A stretch of DNA of 64,000 nt, from contig NZ_FMIQ01000046.1 in the NCBI RefSeq assembly GCF_900095695.1, positions 62,001 through 126,000 on the forward strand, read 5' to 3'. Positions 38,451 through 47,400 of the stretch are shown here, piece after piece. The first letter of the stretch is position 1; every line of letters starts with the position of its first letter. The notes below the pieces were generated by a model. That model did no database searches. It saw nothing but the letters and a program-made list of their open reading frames with translations, and had not been told where the DNA came from. The position numbers were made by a program, and so were the translations under genes. Source of the stretch: Hafnia alvei. GTDB taxonomy: Bacteria; Pseudomonadota; Gammaproteobacteria; Enterobacterales; Enterobacteriaceae.

Positions 38451-40595
38451 ATGATGATGAAACCAATAATACCCGATCTGATTTTTCAGGAAGAGACCAA
38501 CGAATGCGGGCTGGCGTGCATTGCCATGCTGGCGCAAACGCAGGGACGAAAAACCGATCTGGACACGCTGAGAGCGTGTTTCCCTGCTTCGGATCATGGG
38601 ACTTCACTGAACGATTTATCCTCCATTTTGGCGAGTCTTGGCATTGCTTCGGCTCCCGTGCTTTTTGAGCACCATGAGCTCAGTGAATTGCCCCTGCCGG
38701 CCATTTTGCACTATGGCGCGAGCCACTATGTGGTGTTGGCCTATCGCAAAGGTCAGCAGGTGTGTGTGATGAATCCCGCGATTGGCCAACAATGGTTGCC
38801 CTTTGCCTCGCTGAAAACTGAAATCAGCGGCTATGCGCTCATTCTCGACCCACAAACGTTGGTTACCGCCGAAAAGAGCGCCGAAGCAGGCACGACGAAA
38901 AGCGCATTGCCGCATGCGATGAGTTTGAAAGAAACGGCAGCGGTGCCCGGTATGTATGGGCTGATGTTGATAACGTTTTTGGTTTCTCTCACGTTATTCC
39001 TCATGCCTTCGATGGTGAGTAACGCCATTAATCAGGCGTTTGCTGAGGTGGGTAACAGCCGCTTCCCCTACGGTTGGTTTATTGCCGCGTTTATAGCCTC
39101 AACGCTGCTGGCGCTGGGTGTGCGCGTGATCAGCGAGCGCTTTATCAAACGTTTTGTCCTGCTCAATAGCAGCGTGGGCTTTTCGCGATTGCTCGCTAAT
39201 CCGCTGCGATTTTTTGAAAAACGCGCACCGGGCGACATCTTTAGCCGATTTATTGCCTGGCAGGGCGGGCTGTTGCAGAAAATCGAGCTGGATAACGGTT
39301 TACGTAGCGATTGGGTTATCTGCCTTATTGCGTTGGGCATTATGTTTTGGATTGCTCCCGTGCTGGCGCTGATTTCAGGCGTGGGGGTGATAGCCATGGG
39401 GATGATCAGCATTTGGGCGGTGCTGCGCGATCGTTGGTATACCCAGCAGCTACAGCTTAAAAGCGCAGTGCTCAATGACTTTTTTATGGAAACCTTGCAA
39501 GGCGTTTTAACCATCAAAACGGCCGGGCTTGAGAGCCAACGTAAGGCTCAGTTTGCATGGTTCAGCCGCGATCTGTTTGGCTGCCTGCAGCGACAGAAGG
39601 TCTATCAGCAGGTCAAAGAGGGGCTGTATCAACTGGTGAGCAGCCTTGAGATGGTGGTCTTCATGCTGGTGGTTCTGCCCATGGTGAACAGCAAGCAGAT
39701 CTCATTGGGCGATTTTTTTGCCTATAGCTTCCTACGTCAGATTTTTAGCTCTTATGTGACGCGTATTTTCTTTTCGATTATTCAAAAATCACAGCTGCAT
39801 GTGATTGATACCCGCGCTCACAGCCTGTTCTCGGCCAATGAAGATCAACATGCGGTACCGCAAAGCACCGAGCTAAGTACGGTCGCGCCGCATGTGCGCT
39901 TTGAGCGGGTTCGATTCTATTACGATCCGGCGAAAACGATTTTCACGGGTATTTCTCTCGATCTGCCTGCGGGATCGCAAATCGCGATTGTCGGCGAATC
40001 GGGGGCGGGGAAAAGTACTTTACTGCGGCTGATCGCGGGCTTGTTCACCCCTCAAGAGGGCGACGTGCTGGTGGATGGAAAACCCGTTCGGGCTCAGCAG
40101 TTGGCTTCGTTGGTATCCCTGCATAGCCAAGAAGACATTCTGTTTAATGCGTCCGTTTTAGAAAATATCACCCTGTTCGACCCTCATTATCGAGACAGCG
40201 ATCGCGGCCGCATTGAGGAATTACTCACCTCGCTGGCGCTGTATCCGGTGATCCATCAGCTGCCCGGCGGTATCAATGCGCTAATACGTGAAAGCCATGC
40301 CGCGCTTTCGCTTGGCCAGCGTCAGCGCCTGCTGCTGGCACGTTCGCTGTATAGCTCGCGTCCCATTTTGCTGCTGGATGAACCCACGGCCAATTTGGAT
40401 AACGAAACCGCGCGCACCGTGATGGCCGCGGTGCAACAACATTGCCGTAAAACCGGCAAAACCTTGATTGTGGTGACTCACAGCCAGCACATTCTGCCGC
40501 AGTTTTCGCAGGTTTATCACCTGTCCGACGGCGAGCTTGCGCCTGTAGCGCCAGCTGAGGCCAAACCGATGGCTAACGTGGAGCTTTTGGCATGA
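38451..40595 (+). CDS. C39 peptidase-containing ABC exporter (PCAT)
   Basis: 714 residues in three parts. An N-terminal C39 protease (about 1-135) has Gln13, Cys19 (QEETNECGLACIAML) and His92 (ASHYVVLAYR). The third catalytic position is Asn108 (VMNPAIG), where most C39 peptidases have Asp. A six-helix membrane domain (about 165-440) follows, then an ATPase with Walker A GESGAGKST, signature LSLGQRQRLLLA and Walker B ILLLDEPTANLD. It should cut the GG leader and export the peptide. Three consecutive ATGs mark the start. It ends in an ATGA overlap with the adaptor gene. Confidence 0.9.
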   Translation: MMMKPIIPDLIFQEETNECGLACIAMLAQTQGRKTDLDTLRACFPASDHGTSLNDLSSILASLGIASAPVLFEHHELSELPLPAILHYGASHYVVLAYRKGQQVCVMNPAIGQQWLPFASLKTEISGYALILDPQTLVTAEKSAEAGTTKSALPHAMSLKETAAVPGMYGLMLITFLVSLTLFLMPSMVSNAINQAFAEVGNSRFPYGWFIAAFIASTLLALGVRVISERFIKRFVLLNSSVGFSRLLANPLRFFEKRAPGDIFSRFIAWQGGLLQKIELDNGLRSDWVICLIALGIMFWIAPVLALISGVGVIAMGMISIWAVLRDRWYTQQLQLKSAVLNDFFMETLQGVLTIKTAGLESQRKAQFAWFSRDLFGCLQRQKVYQQVKEGLYQLVSSLEMVVFMLVVLPMVNSKQISLGDFFAYSFLRQIFSSYVTRIFFSIIQKSQLHVIDTRAHSLFSANEDQHAVPQSTELSTVAPHVRFERVRFYYDPAKTIFTGISLDLPAGSQIAIVGESGAGKSTLLRLIAGLFTPQEGDVLVDGKPVRAQQLASLVSLHSQEDILFNASVLENITLFDPHYRDSDRGRIEELLTSLALYPVIHQLPGGINALIRESHAALSLGQRQRLLLARSLYSSRPILLLDEPTANLDNETARTVMAAVQQHCRKTGKTLIVVTHSQHILPQFSQVYHLSDGELAPVAPAEAKPMANVELLA

Positions 40596-41752
40596 AGCAA
40601 TGGCGCGCTTTTGTCACCTCGCGCTGGCTGCTCGCGCTGCTTGCCGGGGCGATCATATTGCTGGCGGCGATTGGCCTGTCGCGCGGTTTTTCTGCGCCAG
40701 AACCGGTAATGACCGAACAGGTTGATCGGGGTGACATTGAAAAAGTGGTTTTGGCGACCGGTACGCTTAAGCCATCGATGCAGGTCAACGTCGGGGCGCA
40801 GGTTAATGGGCAGCTACGAGAACTGTATGTTCGTCAGGGCGACAAGGTTGAGAAAGGGCAGTTGCTGGCAGAGATCGACCCCACGCTGCAAGAGTCCGAT
40901 CTGAGTAATGCGACCGCGCAGTTAGCCAGCGCCAAAGCGCAAAAATTGGCCTCGCAGGCCATGTTGGTGCGCTATCGCCAGGAACTGAACCGCCAACAAG
41001 CCATGATGCGCGATGGTTCCGGCGTGCGAAGCGATGTGGAGCAGGCGCAGGCGCAATATGACGCTCAGCGCCAGCAGGTTGAGATGAATGATGCGCAGAT
41101 TGTGCAGGCTGAAATGGTGGTCAAAACCGCCAACGCTAACCTGAGCTATACCCGCATTATTGCGCCGATCAGCGGTGAAGTGCTGGGCATTGTGACCAAT
41201 GAAGGGCAAACCATTGTGTCATCACAAACGGCTCCCACCATTCTGGTATTAGCCGTCCTCGATAAAATGCTGGTTCAAACGCGGATTTCAGAGGCAGATA
41301 TTCAGAAAATACAGCCCGGTCAGCCGCTGTGGTTTTATGTAATTGCCAACCCTGAGAAACGATACACCAGCCGGATGGGCTTTGTTCAGCCTGCTCCTCA
41401 AGAAGCCTTGGAAGAGCAGGCAAGCGGCAGCAGCACAGCAAGCCAGCAGGCCAACGCGGTGTATTACAACGGTACGTTTGCCGTCGATAACGCGCAGCGA
41501 GAGCTGAAAACCTCCATGACGGCTCAGGTCTTTGTGCGCGTTGCCGAGGCGAAGAATGTGTTGCGCGTTCCCGTCTCCACGCTGGGACGGGCACTGAGCA
41601 CCGACAGCTACCTGATCACCGTGCTTGAAAACGGTAAGCCACAGCAGCGCAAGATCCGCATTGGCATTAACGATCGCCAGTTTGCTCAGGTGCTAGAGGG
41701 ATTACAGCTGGGCGATCGTGTGCTGATGTCAGCGGATGGGGCTCAGGGATGA
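40592..41752 (+). CDS. MacA/HlyD-like membrane-fusion protein
   Basis: A 386-residue periplasmic adaptor. One N-terminal membrane anchor (about 12-32) precedes the biotinyl-lipoyl-like half ATGTLKPSMQVNVGAQVNGQ, a coiled-coil hairpin (about 90-165), then APISGEVLGIVTNEGQTI and a C-terminal barrel. The order and text resemble MacA. It joins the inner-membrane exporter(s) to the outer-membrane protein encoded two genes on. It overlaps its neighbours by four bases on both sides. Confidence 0.87.
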   Translation: MKQWRAFVTSRWLLALLAGAIILLAAIGLSRGFSAPEPVMTEQVDRGDIEKVVLATGTLKPSMQVNVGAQVNGQLRELYVRQGDKVEKGQLLAEIDPTLQESDLSNATAQLASAKAQKLASQAMLVRYRQELNRQQAMMRDGSGVRSDVEQAQAQYDAQRQQVEMNDAQIVQAEMVVKTANANLSYTRIIAPISGEVLGIVTNEGQTIVSSQTAPTILVLAVLDKMLVQTRISEADIQKIQPGQPLWFYVIANPEKRYTSRMGFVQPAPQEALEEQASGSSTASQQANAVYYNGTFAVDNAQRELKTSMTAQVFVRVAEAKNVLRVPVSTLGRALSTDSYLITVLENGKPQQRKIRIGINDRQFAQVLEGLQLGDRVLMSADGAQG

Positions 41753-43710
41753 GTGCGATGGCGGAGATGAATCCCATTATTGAGCTGCGCCACGTGTACC
41801 GCGAATTTGTTGCCGGTAACCAAACTAATGTGGTGCTCAATGATATTACGCTGACGATTGCGCAAGGCGAGATGGTTGCCATTATTGGCGCCTCGGGCTC
41901 TGGAAAATCGACGCTGATGAACATCATTGGCTGCTTGGATAAAGCCACGCGGGGCGAGGTTCTGATCAACGGGATCAGCGTTAACGAAACGGATAACGAT
42001 CGGCTTGCTGAGCTACGCAGCTGCTACCTCGGGTTTATATTCCAGCGTTATCATTTGATGCCTTATCTGACCGCAGAAGAAAACATCGCTATCCCTGCGT
42101 TGTATACCGCTATGCCCGAAAATGAACGCAAAGCGCGTATTCAGATGCTGGGGCAAAAATTGGGTTTGAAAAGTCGCTTGGGTTATAGCCCCGCGCAGCT
42201 TTCTGGCGGGCAGCAGCAGCGCGTAAGCATTTGCCGCGCGTTAATCAATGGGGCGCAGGTGATCCTCGCGGATGAGCCGACCGGCGCTTTGGATAGCGTC
42301 AGCGGTAAGGCTTTGATGGGCGTTCTTCATCAGCTGCATGCGGATGGACATACGGTGATTATTGTCACGCACGATCACGGCGTTGCAAAGCAGGCGCAGC
42401 GGATTGTTGAAATCAGCGATGGCCGCATTATCGCGGATGAAATTAATCAGTCCTGCCCAGAAGATCGTTTGGCGCAGCATATTCCCGTGGTTCGGGATAA
42501 CGGGCGAGCTTCGCTGTGGCGCAGCATTCATGAATCGATGCGGATGGCTTGGCGTTCTCTGCTGGGGCATCGCATGCGCACCTTTTTATCCATGCTCGGC
42601 ATCATCATTGGCATTTCATCGGTGGTCTCTTCAATGGCGGTAGGGGAAGGGGCGCGCCAAACCATCATGAATGAAATTGGCAAGTTAGGTAACACCACGC
42701 TAGAGATTCGTCCGGGGACTGGCTGGGGCAGTAAGCGGCCCGATATGGAACGCGCGCTGTCGCTCAATGACGTGGCGAGTCTGCAAAAGCAGCCGTGGAC
42801 AGAGGGCGTATCTCCGCAGGTGAGCAGCATGGCGACCGCAGTGCGCAAAGGTTATGACTCGTCGATGATGTTATCCGGCGTATCACAGGATTTTTTTGCG
42901 CTACAGGGCATTCGTTTTATTCAAGGCAATGGGTTTACCGCCCGTGATGTTGCCGAGGGTGAACCGGTTCTGGTGCTGGATGAAACCAGCCGCGATACCC
43001 TGTTTCAAGATGGCGAAGATCCTCTCGGCCAAATTGTGCAGATTGCTGGCGCATCATGGCGCGTGGTGGGCGTGGCGGTGAAGCCAGGGCCAAAAGTGGT
43101 GGGCGGATTTATGGCGGGATGGCTGCCCTATACTTCGCTGCAACAGCGTATTTCCGGCGACAAGCCGTTAGAAGCCATCGTTCTGCGCTTTCAAGAGTCC
43201 CTAACGCCGCAGGATGCGATGCAGACCGTTGAACATCTGCTGACGCGTGAGCACGGGAAGAAAGACTTCTTTTCTCAGACCGACGATCAGCTCACCAAGG
43301 CGATGCAGAAAACCTCCGATTCAATGTCGCTGTTGATCACCGCGATTGCCGCTATTTCTCTGCTGGTGGGCGGCGTCGGAGTGATGAATATCATGTTGGT
43401 TTCCGTAACGGAAAGAACCCACGAAATTGGGATCCGGCTTTCGGTGGGCGCGCGTCCTTCTGACATCATGCACCAGTTTTTAATCGAAGCCGTGATGATT
43501 TGCACCTTGGGCGGCCTTGTTGGCGTGGGGGGCTCGTGGATTGCGGCTCAGATATTTGCCTTGATAACCGATGAGTTTTCGATGGCGTTCACTTGGCTTC
43601 CGGTGGCGATCGCGTGCGCGTTCTCTGCGCTCATCGGTTTGACCTTCGGCTATTTTCCAGCACGCAGCGCGGCGAAGCTCAACCCCACTGAGGCACTGGC
43701 TCGCGAATGA
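41749..43710 (+). CDS. MacB-like ABC protein (ATPase fused to permease)
   Basis: 653 residues. An N-terminal ATPase has Walker [10 protein letters not shown], signature [16 protein letters not shown] and Walker [13 protein letters not shown]. It is followed by TM1 (after [20 protein letters not shown]), a large periplasmic domain, and three C-terminal TMs with the mechanotransmission motif [20 protein letters not shown]. MacB proteins drive a periplasmic adaptor to push substrates through the outer membrane. Here it may export the peptide after periplasmic maturation. It is separate in sequence from the PCAT, giving two ATPases in one system. Confidence 0.88.
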   Translation: MSAMAEMNPIIELRHVYREFVAGNQTNVVLNDITLTIAQGEMVAIIGASGSGKSTLMNIIGCLDKATRGEVLINGISVNETDNDRLAELRSCYLGFIFQRYHLMPYLTAEENIAIPALYTAMPENERKARIQMLGQKLGLKSRLGYSPAQLSGGQQQRVSICRALINGAQVILADEPTGALDSVSGKALMGVLHQLHADGHTVIIVTHDHGVAKQAQRIVEISDGRIIADEINQSCPEDRLAQHIPVVRDNGRASLWRSIHESMRMAWRSLLGHRMRTFLSMLGIIIGISSVVSSMAVGEGARQTIMNEIGKLGNTTLEIRPGTGWGSKRPDMERALSLNDVASLQKQPWTEGVSPQVSSMATAVRKGYDSSMMLSGVSQDFFALQGIRFIQGNGFTARDVAEGEPVLVLDETSRDTLFQDGEDPLGQIVQIAGASWRVVGVAVKPGPKVVGGFMAGWLPYTSLQQRISGDKPLEAIVLRFQESLTPQDAMQTVEHLLTREHGKKDFFSQTDDQLTKAMQKTSDSMSLLITAIAAISLLVGGVGVMNIMLVSVTERTHEIGIRLSVGARPSDIMHQFLIEAVMICTLGGLVGVGGSWIAAQIFALITDEFSMAFTWLPVAIACAFSALIGLTFGYFPARSAAKLNPTEALARE

Positions 43711-45104
43711 AACTTCATTACGTTATCTCCATCATTTTGCTGCTATCGGGATGCGGAAACCTGACGCGCAGTGACTATCAGCGTCCACAGATCTCTTATC
43801 CGACGCAGTGGCAGAAAAAAATGGCGCAAGATCCCAACGTGTTGGCATCGGGCTCGGCAAACTGGTGGCAAGGGTTTAACGATCCGCGTCTGACGCGGGT
43901 GGTTAACCAAGTTCTCGCGAGCAATAACGATTTAGCCGTCGCGGCGATTACGCTTCAGCAGGCGCGGGTGGCGGCTGGACTCACCAATACCAATTTAACC
44001 CCAGACGTTTCGCTCGGGGGATCGGCCAGCAATAGTCAATCGGTGCGCCATCATTCGGCGGCGCAGGAGAGCTACGCGGCGTCTTTGTCGATCAATTATG
44101 AGCTGGATTTGTGGGGGAAATTGGCTCGGGTACGTGAGCAAGGCGAGTGGCAGGCCACCGCGAGCGAGCAAGATTATCGGGCGACGGTGCTATCAACCAT
44201 TGGTACAACCGCGCAAATCTACTGGACTATCGCGTTGCTTAATCAGCAGATCGGTAATTTGCGCGATAGTTTGGAAATTGCCGAGCAAACGCTGGCGCAG
44301 ATTGAGTCTTGGCATGCGGTGGGCAAAGTCGGTTTGCTCGACGTATTGCAGGCGCGCCAAACGTGTTTAAGTCGCCAGAATTCATTGCGGGCGCTGTTGC
44401 AGCAGCGCGAAGCCTCTCGCAATGCGTTGGCGCTGCTTCTTAACCGTCCCGCAGAACAGCATGCCGATGAACTCGCCACGCTTAATACCGAACAACAGGT
44501 CGCTATCGCTGCGGTCACGCCGCTGGCGGTCATTAGCCAGCGTCCTGATATTCAGGCGGCCGAGTCTCGTTTACGAGCGGCGCTGGCGGGCTACGACGCC
44601 GCGCGTCTGAGTTTTTATCCTTCGCTCTCGCTGGACGCGACCATGAACGCCGGAAGTCAGGTTTTCAGTCAGTGGTTTAACAATCCGACCCGCACCGTGG
44701 GCAGCGCTGTCGCCTTGCCGTTTATTCAGTGGAACACCGTGCAGCTCACCATCGAGCAGTCGAATTTGCAGATCAAGCAGGCGGCGGTGGCGTTTCGCCA
44801 GACGGCTTATACCGCGCTTTCTGAAGTGGATAACGCCATGGAGCAGCGGCTGAGTGCAGATGAACAGCGTGGCCGTTTACACCAATCGATAGCGTTAGGA
44901 AAACAGCGTTTAGCGTTGACTGAAAGCCGTTATCGAGCAGGCGCAGTGGACTACCAAACGTTGCTCGATGCGCAGGATGTACAGCTCACATTGGAAAACA
45001 GCCTGACGCAGGCGCAGTACGACTACCTCTATGCCACGCTACAGCTATGGCTGGCACAGGGCGGCGGGAATTCGCAACCAAGGACAATCAAAAATGCAGC
45101 GTAA
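43707..45104 (+). CDS. NodT/TolC-like outer-membrane efflux lipoprotein
   Basis: A 465-residue OEP-family protein with an N-terminal lipobox LLSGC-G (Cys about residue 16). Two repeated TolC-like halves follow, with YELDLWGKLARVREQGEWQA and ISQRPDIQAAESRLRAALAG. It forms a trimeric beta-barrel/alpha-tunnel and gives the operon its own outer-membrane exit, so housekeeping TolC need not be used. The ATGA overlap with macB-like and an 11-base overlap with the ketosynthase gene show operon structure. Confidence 0.9.
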   Translation: MKLHYVISIILLLSGCGNLTRSDYQRPQISYPTQWQKKMAQDPNVLASGSANWWQGFNDPRLTRVVNQVLASNNDLAVAAITLQQARVAAGLTNTNLTPDVSLGGSASNSQSVRHHSAAQESYAASLSINYELDLWGKLARVREQGEWQATASEQDYRATVLSTIGTTAQIYWTIALLNQQIGNLRDSLEIAEQTLAQIESWHAVGKVGLLDVLQARQTCLSRQNSLRALLQQREASRNALALLLNRPAEQHADELATLNTEQQVAIAAVTPLAVISQRPDIQAAESRLRAALAGYDAARLSFYPSLSLDATMNAGSQVFSQWFNNPTRTVGSAVALPFIQWNTVQLTIEQSNLQIKQAAVAFRQTAYTALSEVDNAMEQRLSADEQRGRLHQSIALGKQRLALTESRYRAGAVDYQTLLDAQDVQLTLENSLTQAQYDYLYATLQLWLAQGGGNSQPRTIKNAA

Positions 45105-46347
45105 TAATGAGATGAGACGCGTTGTGGTGACCGGCTATGGCGCAATCACGCCGCTGGGCTCAAATGCGCAGGCCAGCTGGCAGGCCATCATGGATTATCA
45201 GTTGGGCTATGGCTACGTGGATAAAACCGAACTGGGTATCAAGGCGCACTTTCTGGGGCTTATCGCGGAAGAACCCAGTCTAAAAGGCGTTCCGGCCGCG
45301 ATCCGTCGGCGTTTGCCGCGTTTTGCTCGGCTGACGCTAGGCGCCGCGCGTGAGGCCATGAGCATGGCGTTTGGTGAAAACTCGCCGCTTGATTTTTACT
45401 CTCCCCTGATGTGTGGCGCCATTATGGGAACCGGCTGGGGTGGACTCGACGAAAGCTATTATGCTGCCAGAGAGTTTGCCTTACAGGGCGTTTCCTCTCC
45501 GTTCAACTGTTTTTACACCATGCCGAACGTGACGTCGGCTGCATGCAGCCAATATTGGAATCTGCGTGGCTATCAAAATACCGTTGTGGCCGCGTGCGCA
45601 ACGGGAACGGTCGCTATTGGCGATGCTTTCGAGGTTATCCGCAGCGGCCGCGCCAAAATGATGCTCGCCGGTGCCGGTGAATCTTTAACGGGCGATGGTG
45701 CTGTGTGGAACATCGACGTGCTCGGCGCTTTGTGTCACGAGCCGAGCGATCCTCTGCGTGCAAGCTGCCCATTTAGCGCCCAGCGCAACGGTTTTGTGCT
45801 TTCAGAAGGCGCCAGCGTGCTGTGTTTGGAAGAGCGAGAAAGCGCGTTGGCACGAGGGGCCACCATTTTAGGCGAAGTCACCGGATACGGTAATTTCTCC
45901 GATGCCTTTGATTTCACCTCTCCGGCGGAAGACTGCGTTGCCCGTGTAGCCACGATCAAGCATGCGTTAGAGCAAGCGGGGCTGGCACCGGAAGATCTGG
46001 ACTATATCAATGCCCATGGCACTTCTACGCCGCTTAACGATCTCAATGAAACCCAAGCGCTGAAGCTGGCTTTAGGCCAAACGGCGTATGCGATCCCAAC
46101 GTCGAGCACCAAATCATATTCAGGCCACCTGATTGCTGCCGCAGGCGCTTTTGAAGCCATTATCTGTTTACAGACGATGCAGCACCAGATTATGCCCGCA
46201 ACCGCGCATCTGACGGAGCCTGATCCTTTGTGCGATCTTGATTATATCGCTGAAGGACACCGGGCTGGGCGAGTGGCGCGTGCGCTGAACCTGAGTTTTG
46301 GCTTTGGCGGCGCGAATGCGGCATTGATTCTGGAGCAACATCCGTGA
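45094..46347 (+). CDS. Beta-ketoacyl-ACP synthase (FabF-like)
   Basis: A 417-residue KAS II-type condensing enzyme. The catalytic triad is intact: Cys168 in VVAACATGTVAIG, His308 in INAHGTSTPLND and His345 in KSYSGHLIAAAG. FGFGGANAALIL at the C-terminus is the oxyanion-loop region. It extends an acyl chain on ACP with malonyl-ACP. I chose ATG 45094 (RBS AAGGA) inside the end of the outer-membrane gene; the longer frame from 45031 is rejected. It stands with DH, ACP and KR genes, and no malonyltransferase is present. Confidence 0.9.
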   Translation: MQRNNEMRRVVVTGYGAITPLGSNAQASWQAIMDYQLGYGYVDKTELGIKAHFLGLIAEEPSLKGVPAAIRRRLPRFARLTLGAAREAMSMAFGENSPLDFYSPLMCGAIMGTGWGGLDESYYAAREFALQGVSSPFNCFYTMPNVTSAACSQYWNLRGYQNTVVAACATGTVAIGDAFEVIRSGRAKMMLAGAGESLTGDGAVWNIDVLGALCHEPSDPLRASCPFSAQRNGFVLSEGASVLCLEERESALARGATILGEVTGYGNFSDAFDFTSPAEDCVARVATIKHALEQAGLAPEDLDYINAHGTSTPLNDLNETQALKLALGQTAYAIPTSSTKSYSGHLIAAAGAFEAIICLQTMQHQIMPATAHLTEPDPLCDLDYIAEGHRAGRVARALNLSFGFGGANAALILEQHP

Positions 46348-47120
46348 CTTCCGTTCAATACACTTTGGCAGATGCCAACCGCTGGGCCGAATTCTCCGGT
46401 GACTATAACCCGATTCATTTTGATCTTGAGCTGGCGCGGCAGCGCAGTGAAGGCCTTAGGGTTCATGGCATGCGCGCACTGCTGGACATCAAGCAGGAGA
46501 TTGCGCGTGCGGCGTTGGGCTTGGATGAGTCGGCGGCTTATCTACGCTGCGTCGCGCGATTACGCCAGCCGGTGTGGTGCGATACGCCCTATCAACTGAT
46601 CGGTACGGGACGAAAGGCTTCCATCGTTCATCCTGATTCAGGAACGGCGAGCATGTCATGTCAGGTGAGCGCGGTGCAGTCTCTGGTCGATGGTGATAAG
46701 GGAGAAAGTGGAACGCTTGAGGCTGAAGATATCATCCGCCACGGGCAGACGTTTGCTTCCTTACAGCCATATGCCCAGCAGTGGCAATTTTTGGACGCGC
46801 TGCTGTTTCGTTATCTGATTCATGATAGTGGGCTGCTGCGCCAGCAGGTGCTTTGCCACTATTTCCCCCAGAATGCGCTGGCGTCATTTGAGGCTATTTT
46901 TACCCAGTTTCCGGTGGTTCAGACTCATCAGGAACTGGTGTTCGATCGTCGCTTGCTCGCTTCATGGGCCAATCCGATTTCACCTGAAGCGCTGGTTATC
47001 CACATTGAGCCGGCGTTACTCATCAACGATGCACCGGGCAGCGCGCTGGTGCGTATTGCCGCCCATACGCATTATCAGAATGCGTTTATCAGCAATGCGA
47101 TTACGTTAAAAATTGGCTAA
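46344..47120 (+). CDS. MaoC-like (R)-hydratase/dehydratase
   Basis: A 258-residue double-hotdog-sized protein. The N-terminal half carries the MaoC/hydratase-2 signature FSGDYNPIHFD (Asp20, His25) and RVHGMRALLDI. The C-terminal half lacks catalytic residues and may be a second hotdog repeat. It should dehydrate 3-hydroxyacyl-ACP (or hydrate enoyl-ACP). GTG start in a GTGA overlap with the ketosynthase stop. It is 27 bases before the ACP gene. Confidence 0.82.
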   Translation: MTSVQYTLADANRWAEFSGDYNPIHFDLELARQRSEGLRVHGMRALLDIKQEIARAALGLDESAAYLRCVARLRQPVWCDTPYQLIGTGRKASIVHPDSGTASMSCQVSAVQSLVDGDKGESGTLEAEDIIRHGQTFASLQPYAQQWQFLDALLFRYLIHDSGLLRQQVLCHYFPQNALASFEAIFTQFPVVQTHQELVFDRRLLASWANPISPEALVIHIEPALLINDAPGSALVRIAAHTHYQNAFISNAITLKIG

Positions 47121-47147
47121 TTAGCCGCTGAATAATAAGGGAAAAAT

Positions 47148-47399
47148 ATGAGTCAGTATGATGTTATCTATGAAAAAGTGAGTGAGATGATTGCCGATGC
47201 CAAAGATTTAGAGCGCGAAGAGATACAGCCCGATGCGCCTCTTGCGCTTCTTTCTTTGGATAGTTTGGACTACGTGGAACTGATCATCTTAGCCAAGCGA
47301 GAATTCGGTGTGACCTTAACCGCCGAACTCTTTATTCAGCATCCAAATATTACGCTGCGCGAAGTGTGTGAATTTATCGATAAGGAGTCAGTGGCCTAA
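47148..47399 (+). CDS. Acyl carrier protein
   Basis: An 83-residue acidic helical ACP. The phosphopantetheine serine is Ser39 in LLSLDSLDYVELI. It carries the growing chain for the neighbouring KS, DH and KR and probably donates it to the LpxL-like acyltransferase. No phosphopantetheinyl transferase is in the cluster, so the housekeeping AcpS must act. It is distinct from AcpP (different flanks), so it is dedicated to this operon. Confidence 0.92.
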   Translation: MSQYDVIYEKVSEMIADAKDLEREEIQPDAPLALLSLDSLDYVELIILAKREFGVTLTAELFIQHPNITLREVCEFIDKESVA

Positions 47400-47400
47400 C

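Noticed and set aside
45031-45093. N-terminal extension of the ketosynthase
   Set aside because: It overlaps the end of the outer-membrane gene and adds residues absent from FabF-like enzymes; ATG 45094 has AAGGA.
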